Source: Clarireedia homoeocarpa
Taxonomy: Eukaryota; Ascomycota; Leotiomycetes; Helotiales; Rutstroemiaceae
DNA: 64,000 nt
Assembly (NCBI GenBank): GCA_001465935.1
Contig: LNKV01000001.1
Span: 806,001-870,000, forward strand
Direction of reading: 5' to 3'
Shown: positions 57,354 to 64,000 of the stretch, one piece after another
How the letters are laid out: the number at the start of each line of letters is the position of its first letter
Numbering within the stretch: the stretch's first letter is position 1
Notes under the pieces: model-generated
Told to the model about the DNA's origin: nothing
What the model saw: only the letters and a program-made list of their open reading frames with translations
The model's database searches: none
Translations under genes and position numbers: made by a program

Positions 57354-59048
57354 TTATTTGTTTTTTGGTCCCTTCTTGGATGGCACCTGAAGTTCTGCAC
57401 TTCGCGAGCGATCTCGTTCGAGGACAAATGAGAGCTGGGATTTACTCTTACTCATAGTCTTCGAGGGCTCTGGCACCGAGCTTGATTCGGGTCCTGCGCT
57501 GTTTGACAAGCCACTTACAGAGGGCTGAGGTGCTGACTTCTTTCCGAAGAGATCCTTCACAAGTGCTCGCGCTATGCCTTTGCTCGTCTTTTCCGGGGAG
57601 CCAGCTGGTGTTGCGCCTGGTAAATTACTGCCCAAATCAAGCTGGCCTGTTACTGCGGTCAAAGTTGGCGCCAGACTGACTAAGCCTTTGGATTGATGTT
57701 GCAAAAGCTTCTTCCCACTAAACTCTCTATGCTCACGTATTCTGCTTCCGTTTGAATTCATCGAAGCATTCGAAGTCTGGGAATCTGGGCTTGGTGGTCC
57801 TGGTGGGAGTATAGTGGCTGTCTTATTATCGTTATCCAGCATCTTTTGTAGCTTAAAGTCCTCTTCGCTAACAGTATCCAGGGTGAGCTGGTTATTTCCT
57901 ACTGCCTGAAGATCCTTTGGTTGACGAGGCGGTTCCAGCTCTTCATTGTGGCTGTCCGCAGCAGATGGTAACTCCTCCCGAGTAGTCTCAAGTGGTTTGT
58001 GCGAGCCGCTTCGAGGTCCGCTTTTGGATACACTGCGTTTTGTAGGTGATGTGGTAGAGCGTGTTGGAAGAACTGAGTTTTCCTGCATGTTTGTGCTTCT
58101 ATTGAGCTGTCCAGTCAATGGCGGCGGCCTTCCTAAAACTTTAGTTTGTGTCGAATCAGGAGGCTTGGTTCCACTATCATTGGAAGACTGTGAAGTCTGG
58201 GAGCTTTGTCGTCGCACGATTACTGGTCTCTTCTTCTTCGCAGCTGACGAAGCAACAAATTTCTTGTTTGGTCCAACAACGGCTAGTTTCTTGTCAATCT
58301 TCTCTGCCTTCTCTGCCTTCTCATTCTTCGACCCGGCTTGCCCGGGCGGTGAAGGCGATCGAACAGCGACATGACCATTTGTGCTACCGGACGATTCTGG
58401 CTGATTTGATTCGTCTTCAGAGACAGCTGGAGATATAAACCGAGCAGTGGGCCGCGGTCCAGTTCCGGAAGGGCCCCTTGTCTTTTTGAGTATTGGATGT
58501 GGCATAGCGGCTGCGGTTCGAGTGGCTGGGATTGATGTTGCTGTAGTATTCGGTCGATTCTGATTCCTAGAGCGAAGAACTGAGACGCTTGAGGCAGTTT
58601 TTCCAAGGCGAGCTTCATTATTCTAGAAATATTATATTCAGCTTAGATCAGGGTATTCGGGTAAGTTTATGCATACCAGTGGCTTCCCACTTTCATCACG
58701 GTTTGGTGGCCCTCGTAGCGGAACAAACGTCTCGCCATCGGATATATCGACAAACAGACGTGCGACAGTTGCTCCGTTTAACTCCCGTCTCTGGCTCCCC
58801 CATATTCGCCACCAGTAATTCTCCAAGCGCTCAGCTGTTGGGTCGAGGAGCCTTCGTTTGGTTGTAGTGTAAACTGTAGAAAAATAAGCTTCAATACTAC
58901 ATCCTTAAAATCAACGGGGAGTTTCTAAGATACCTTTCCAGAATTTTGCGATGTCGGCAAGATCCAACGGGTCAGTATTGATTCTTTCGATGGTGCTTCC
59001 AATCTGAGGAGAGTTGACCACTATGCCCTTGGGCAGTATGAGAGACAT
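57354..59048 (-). CDS. DUF1752 (AreA N-terminal-like) protein
   Basis: Three exons (introns 58874-58933, 58623-58676) join in frame to 526 residues. The start is the ATG at 59048 (MSLILPKGIVVNSPQIGST). Residues about 20-65 (DLADIAKFWKVYTTTKRRLL and AERLENYWWRIW) match the DUF1752 domain that also stands at the N-terminus of the nitrogen regulator AreA, but there is no GATA zinc finger. The rest is long, Ser/Pro/Lys-rich and likely disordered, with KNEKAEKAEKIDKK, a KKKRPVIVRR basic patch that could be a nuclear signal, and a conserved-looking KGIARALVKDLFGKK. It may be a regulator in nutrient signalling; that is inferred from the domain only. Confidence 0.85.
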
Positions 59049-60108
59049 CCTCTTGACGTCGCCAAAATAGAACACGGAGAAGCGACTGCAGCTCTTCTAA
59101 GGTAGGCAGGTCGCCTACCTAGAAGACGCTGCGTCACTAAACGGGAAGGGGGGCTTTCGCGGTTCTCCAGGGATGTGGAAACCAAAACAAGGGTTAAAAA
59201 GTTTTTTGTGCGAGGGTCGTCGGTGAATTGGGCGTGAAGGGGATTAAGTGTGTTGATTACCTGGGTGTTGACCGGGAAGATCTAGAACCAAGAAACGGGA
59301 ATAGTGTTTTCTGGAGAGAGATATTGGAAGTTTGGACGAGCTCGGGAAAAGTTGAAAAGTTAAAGTGCCCAGTCGTTAACTTATGTTAGATAAGGTTTGG
59401 TATATTATGGTGAATTTGAAGGGTCAAGGACTGGCAATGGCGGAAAACTAGATAGATGTATTGGTCCGGAATTGATCCGAGCGAGGGAGGCGTGGGAATG
59501 CGTGGAAATGCGTGGACGAGGGATAGAGGGATAGAGGGATAGATCGACGAGTTGACTGAGCACGCGGAAGGGAGCGTGAATTTAGAGTGGTGGATGGCTT
59601 TGGGTGATGCGGTTCTTCCCAAGTGAATAAATATCACCAGCTACTGTGCTACTGCCAGATCGATGGATGGCACCGTTGGCAAGGGACGGAAGAGGGAGGA
59701 GAAGGAATTAGGTATACAAAGTACCTCCGTAAATATGTTTTCGAAACATATATTTATCGAATTGTTGGGTGGAAGAAGAGTGGATTTTCGGTTGTCGGGC
59801 TTTGTTTATCAGAAATAATTTTCCAAGTCCCCAAAGGCTTCAAGGATTCTCATGCAATCCAAATAATCGTGCACGGTATGAAGCGTAACTAGGAGACTAG
59901 GTGGATGTCTAGGAGTTCCAGTAAACAGCTAGCTGTGATTTGGATCTCCGTTTGGGAATGGGTGGGATGCAAGACCGGTAGAATAAATGCAATAATCCTA
60001 AATTAGATGATTAGTTGAATGGCCCTTTTCTACTTCAAAGGTTTGATCGGCATCTAGACTCGGGATCTGAGGGTTGAGCTGGTCGAACTCGTCAAGGCGA
60101 TTGGGTTG

Positions 60109-60155
60109 TGTTGTGTTGTGTTGTGTTGAGTTGTGTTGAGTTGAGGTGAGTTGTA
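60109..60155. repeat. (GTGTT)n microsatellite
   Basis: Five-base GTGTT units pass into GAGTT and GAGGT variants. Confidence 0.85.
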
Positions 60156-60470
60156 TGAGAGAGGACGCGGGAGCTGCGAGGGAGGTATGAGGCGGAAAGG
60201 AAACGCAGGAAGAACATATCAAAAGGCAGAGAAAAAAGACTTGAGAAAGAGACACATGTGCATCGGGATAACTGAACTGAATCGGAAGCAGAGGCAGAGG
60301 CAGAGAAGGGGGAAAAGAGGAACCAATTCTGCTTCCTATTTTCCCTTCCATATGAAACCTCGATGAAAGAGCGAAAGAACGAAAGAATGAAAAGTGGATA
60401 TTATGACAAGGCTGTTGTAAGCTGGCTCACCTACCTAGAGACTTTTGAGCTCTCCTCCGAGATTGTTGAC

Positions 60471-60528
60471 GGGTTGACGGGTTGATGGGTTGATGTGTTG
60501 ACGGGTTGACGGGGTTGAAGGGTTGACC
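60471..60528. repeat. (GGGTTGAC)n minisatellite
   Basis: About seven 8-9 base GGGTTGAC/GGGTTGAT units in tandem. Confidence 0.85.
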
Positions 60529-63500
60529 TCTTCCAAATTGATATAAAAAGCTTCCTGTCGGAGGATTAAAAGAGTTGTTATAGGTGCGAGAGATACGGTG
60601 CGTACAAAGTCAAGTACAGTACTTGATCAGTTTCAGTTCAAGCGGTGAGGACCTTCGGAGAGCTTCCACAGTGTCTTCCACTTCCAAGTTTTTGAAGCAT
60701 AGATGGATATAAGTCGAGGGCGGATTGTTATTACTAACTGCATATGGAGGCACACTTCATCTCGTCGTTCGTTCCAAGGGCGTCGAAGTCGGTCCTCTAC
60801 GTAGCAAGAGGTACTAGCAGGTAGATACGATATCGTGATTCATGCGTGTCAGGGATGTGTACGAGGGTGTGGGATTGGAAGAAGTCGGGTTTCGACGGGT
60901 GTTCTACCGCACTTCTAAAGATTATGTGGAGAATGTGAATGTTTAGAAGAGGAAGTATAGGTCGGGGAGGGGGCGGCGGCGGAGGAGACCAAGATTCCAA
61001 CCGTTTTTTTTTTTTTTCTTTCTCCTCTCTACTACTCGTACAGTAACTGTCTCTTCACGTAATGACGAGACACGGGACAAGGGACAATGGCAACTTTCAC
61101 CTCATTTCGCCAAGCCTTGTAACCACCTGGTGCACGCAAGAGAAAGGCACTTGGCTGGCATGGCATGTTAGTTCATGTGTCGTTCAAGCAATAATGAGCG
61201 CCGTCTAATAACAATCCGTCAATTGAGTGCGTGGCATGGACGGCTTAGCAAGGATCATCATAGTCATGTCTCCTCCGACTTTGCGGCTGGCTTCCCTGAG
61301 TCTTGACTGACGACTGACCCTGTGTCACGATATATATGCCGTGCCGAGCGGCATTCATTTCGATTGATTTCGACTGAGCTGAGTTCGTATGATGCTTCTT
61401 TCTCCAGAGTACTATCATGCTCCCAGCCGGCCCCTTTTGCACGCGCTCTTCCGCAGTCAATAACTTCATCCTTACTCATTTACCTCGTACAGAGTACAGT
61501 ACAGCTCTGAACGTTGCCCTCGGGATACCCACACAGCTTGAAGATGAGATGAGATACGAGTAAGATTCATATAATTCATATAATGTTACCACCCGCTAGG
61601 CAACCATACTCCAAACGTCAGTCGTCGTATACTGTAGAAGGATGTTTGTTTGCCCATCTTCATTCCCCGTCTCGAGGTCGATTCTTTGGTGCCGTTCATT
61701 GAGACCGGCAAAATACATGTAGAACGCCACATTGCCAGCACAACTCCATGTGTCAGGGGTCTCCACGACCTGCAGGGAAACACAAGGCAAAGAATAACGC
61801 GCCAACATGTGGCGAGGCCGCTTGCCAGCCTTGACATTGCCGATAGGATGAATTGATCTTGTCTCTACTTTGTGCTTCTTGTGCTCTCATATCCTCCCTT
61901 TCTCACATCAGTGTCGGAGTCCATCTCCTTCGCGTCATTCCCGATTTCCGTACGTAGATGGATGATAATCTCACGACATCCGGAGACAGGCACGAATCCT
62001 CATCCCTACCTCTTCTCGGTCGACTACACCGCTATCGTGGGGTATAGATTCTTAGAATAGCCGTCGGGAAGCGCATAGCAATCACGAGTCATCCGTAACT
62101 GGTCAAGCCAGTGAAAAAGCAAACAAATAGCAGCGTGCCCCCAGCTCCATTCATCTGGGGCAAGATCCCAACCCTCTTGGCTTCTCTCGACACAGCAGGA
62201 TGAGCTACCTTCCTATTCCTTCGGGCGTGCTTCGCTCCTGCGTTTAGACTTTGCGGAGGTGTTTCCGATGACCTACTACGGAATCGTTCTTGAACATCTG
62301 ACCTCTCCCCCCGCGCCTCACTCCAAGTCGTGTGACGGACATTACTGGTGCTCGGTTAAACAATCCAATTGCGCCTTACCTTACCCGAGCCCCGAGCCAT
62401 GATCCCTTACGAGTCGCCTTTTCGTTTCTCACGTTTTGTCGCAACACGTCAAGACTCGACAGAGGGAAGACGACTGGTGCCGGACGAAGCGCATTTTGAT
62501 TCGGATATAAAACAGCATGGCCTATGGTTCCCAAGATTGAATCCAAGCCCCGGATTCCTAGACCCCACTATCCATTGGGATCCACTTGGCTGCAGTGCCA
62601 GCGATTGCACGACTAAAATTTTCGGACTAAAACGACCGGCCTAGGGGACGGAGGTACAGATAAGCACCCAATCATCAAGACTATTGAGACGGAGGTAGTA
62701 CATGAGAAAGACTATGTCCAGGTATCTGCACAAGTATCCGCGAGCCTCATCGTCAGAAAGCAAGACATGCGCTTGGAGAATAGGAAACACACCCGCTCAT
62801 CTACTATGGAATACTATGTAAGTACTATGTACGAAGCATGCCTCAATGTCCGAGTCGCTCTTCCCTTGCTTTCTAGAAACTCGGTGCGTGTCTAGTGTCT
62901 ACTTCGCAGCCCCCACGTCCTTACTGCAAGCCAACCCAATAATCAATGAATCGCTCACTTAGCTAGAGCTCTCCCTCTCCCTTTCCTTCATTTCTCAACC
63001 GCATTCCCTCGCCCTCTCCTTCGTTTCTCAACCGCATTCGATAAAGTCAAGTTCGGACTCTCCCATCTTACAGTAAGTACAAGTACTTCGTGGTCCACAG
63101 AGGGCGGAGCCTGCAAAGCCAGGTTGGCAGGGATAAGAGAAAAGTTCAACCGACCACAGTTACTTCGTGCCAACGCCCAAAGAAGCAATGAGGCCGCGGA
63201 GCCGCCCCAGGCAGTCCTCGAACTAAAGGACTAGACTGTCTCACTTGACCCTTTGCGCATTCTAGCCTCATTCTAGAAGCCTGCAAGCAAAAAGAAAAGA
63301 AAAAAAGAAATTGGACAACCCTTTGCCTCGTCACTGTAAATGATATTGGGCATCAAAAGTGCGAAGCGAGAGCAGCCCTCATCAGTCTGAAGTTTCCAAA
63401 ATATTGTTGTTGCAATGACCGAGCAAAGAGACACCACGTTTTTCCCCCTAAACCCTTGCCCTAATACATCCTATCCTTCGACACAAACCGTGGGACACTT

Positions 63501-63763
63501 TCGGCTTGCCGAATAGGGCAATTTTGCCTTTCCCAATGCCCAATCATTCTACCATCAACCAAGTGACCCGACGTTCTACTCACTCCTCGCGCACCGCACT
63601 GTCCAAAGAAAAGGAAAAAAAATAAAAAACCAAATATAAAACAGGATTCCTTCATGCAAGGCGAGGCAATGCAAGCAGACCATCGCAGAAGGAAGTTCAC
63701 AAGTCAGCCGACCTTCCAAAGCTTTCTGCAAACCCCTACAGAAAGCTGAAGCTGTAACCAGAG

Positions 63764-63788
63764 AAAAAAAAAAAAAAAAAAAAAAAAA
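63764..63788. repeat. Poly-A tract
   Basis: An uninterrupted run of 25 A. Its length should be treated with care because such runs are often miscounted in sequencing. Confidence 0.9.
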
Positions 63789-64000
63789 GTCTTCACATTT
63801 GCGTCACCCAAAGCCATCAAAACACAGGAGAAAATAGGCACAGACTGTCGCATAGCCTCTCACGGTAAATGGTTCTCAGGGGTCTTGTCACGAGAAGTTT
63901 AGTTTTCTGTCGGGGATTTGTCTTGTGCGCGTATGTGTGTTGTGGCGCGGAGTGTGCTCAGTCTTGCTCCGAAGAGATAAAGGGGGAAATGGAAGAGGAG

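Larger units (their letters stand above)
59049..64000. other. Long intergenic or gene-edge region, no gene recognised
   Basis: Nearly 5 kb without a supported gene. Simple repeats occur at 60109-60155 (GTTGT units), 60471-60528 (GGGTTGA units), 61005-61018 (T run) and 63764-63788 (A run of 25). Short frames near 61586-61837 and 62369-62644 carry no recognised motif. Its size would suit long promoters or 5' leaders of genes outside the window. Confidence 0.5.

Noticed and set aside
61586..61837. Minus-strand frames near 61.6-61.8 kb
   Set aside because: Overlapping frames of similar length without a family signature; likely chance.

Overview
The window is nuclear DNA of a filamentous ascomycete (Pezizomycotina). 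Most genes have short introns of about 50-130 nt with GTRNGT donors, CTAAC/CTGAC-like branch points and AG acceptors. The gene families (NACHT/STAND NLR, ABCC transporter, UstYa/DUF3328, PKS-NRPS, FSH1-type hydrolase, RSR1, AreA-type DUF1752 protein) are typical of that group. A Leotiomycete is possible but cannot be fixed from the sequence alone.

Layout. 0-2.7 kb: a broken NLR gene (alpha/beta-hydrolase + NACHT) with two Trp-to-TAG codons. 4.7-5.7 kb: the tail of a decayed pogo/Fot1-like transposase, split by an LTR-like insert. 5.9-10.7 kb: a full ABCC transporter. 11.2-12.7 kb: cytosolic tryptophanyl-tRNA synthetase. 12.8-14.6 kb: a secreted S10 serine carboxypeptidase. 16.8-23.3 kb: a likely fungal RiPP (dikaritin-type) cluster with a membrane protein carrying two HxxHC motifs, a canonical UstYa-family oxidase, a secreted precursor with 12 tandem copies of DVEWTEKYVKPEAR, and an MFS exporter. 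24.6-38.9 kb: a second secondary-metabolite cluster with an FSH1/LovG-like hydrolase, a Baeyer-Villiger-type flavin monooxygenase, a short PKS-NRPS (KS-AT-DH-ACP-C-A-T) and a DHA2-type MFS transporter. Copies of a ~60-70 bp palindromic element lie on both sides of the PKS-NRPS/MFS part, in opposite orientation.

39.7-51.3 kb returns to ordinary genes: an E2-like/F-box fusion protein, a decayed FAD-linked oxidase, a D-2-hydroxyacid dehydrogenase, a xanthine phosphoribosyltransferase (XPT1-like), an unusual tRNA-Gly(UCC)-like gene with a second, spliceosomal-looking insertion, and the Ras-like GTPase RSR1/BUD1 with a 10-nt microexon. 51.3-55 kb is gene-poor and full of microsatellites. 55.2-56.5 kb is a decayed GT90 (CAP10-like) gene. 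57.4-59.0 kb encodes a DUF1752 (AreA-like N-terminal) protein. No gene is recognised from 59 kb to the end.

How the parts may work together (inference): in the RiPP locus the precursor enters the secretory pathway, is cut into repeats, is oxidised by the UstYa-type proteins in the ER/Golgi lumen, may be trimmed by the nearby carboxypeptidase, and is exported by the MFS protein. In the second cluster a short polyketide is joined to an amino acid. The synthase has no releasing domain, so release may depend on the separate FSH1-like hydrolase, with later oxidation by the flavin monooxygenase.
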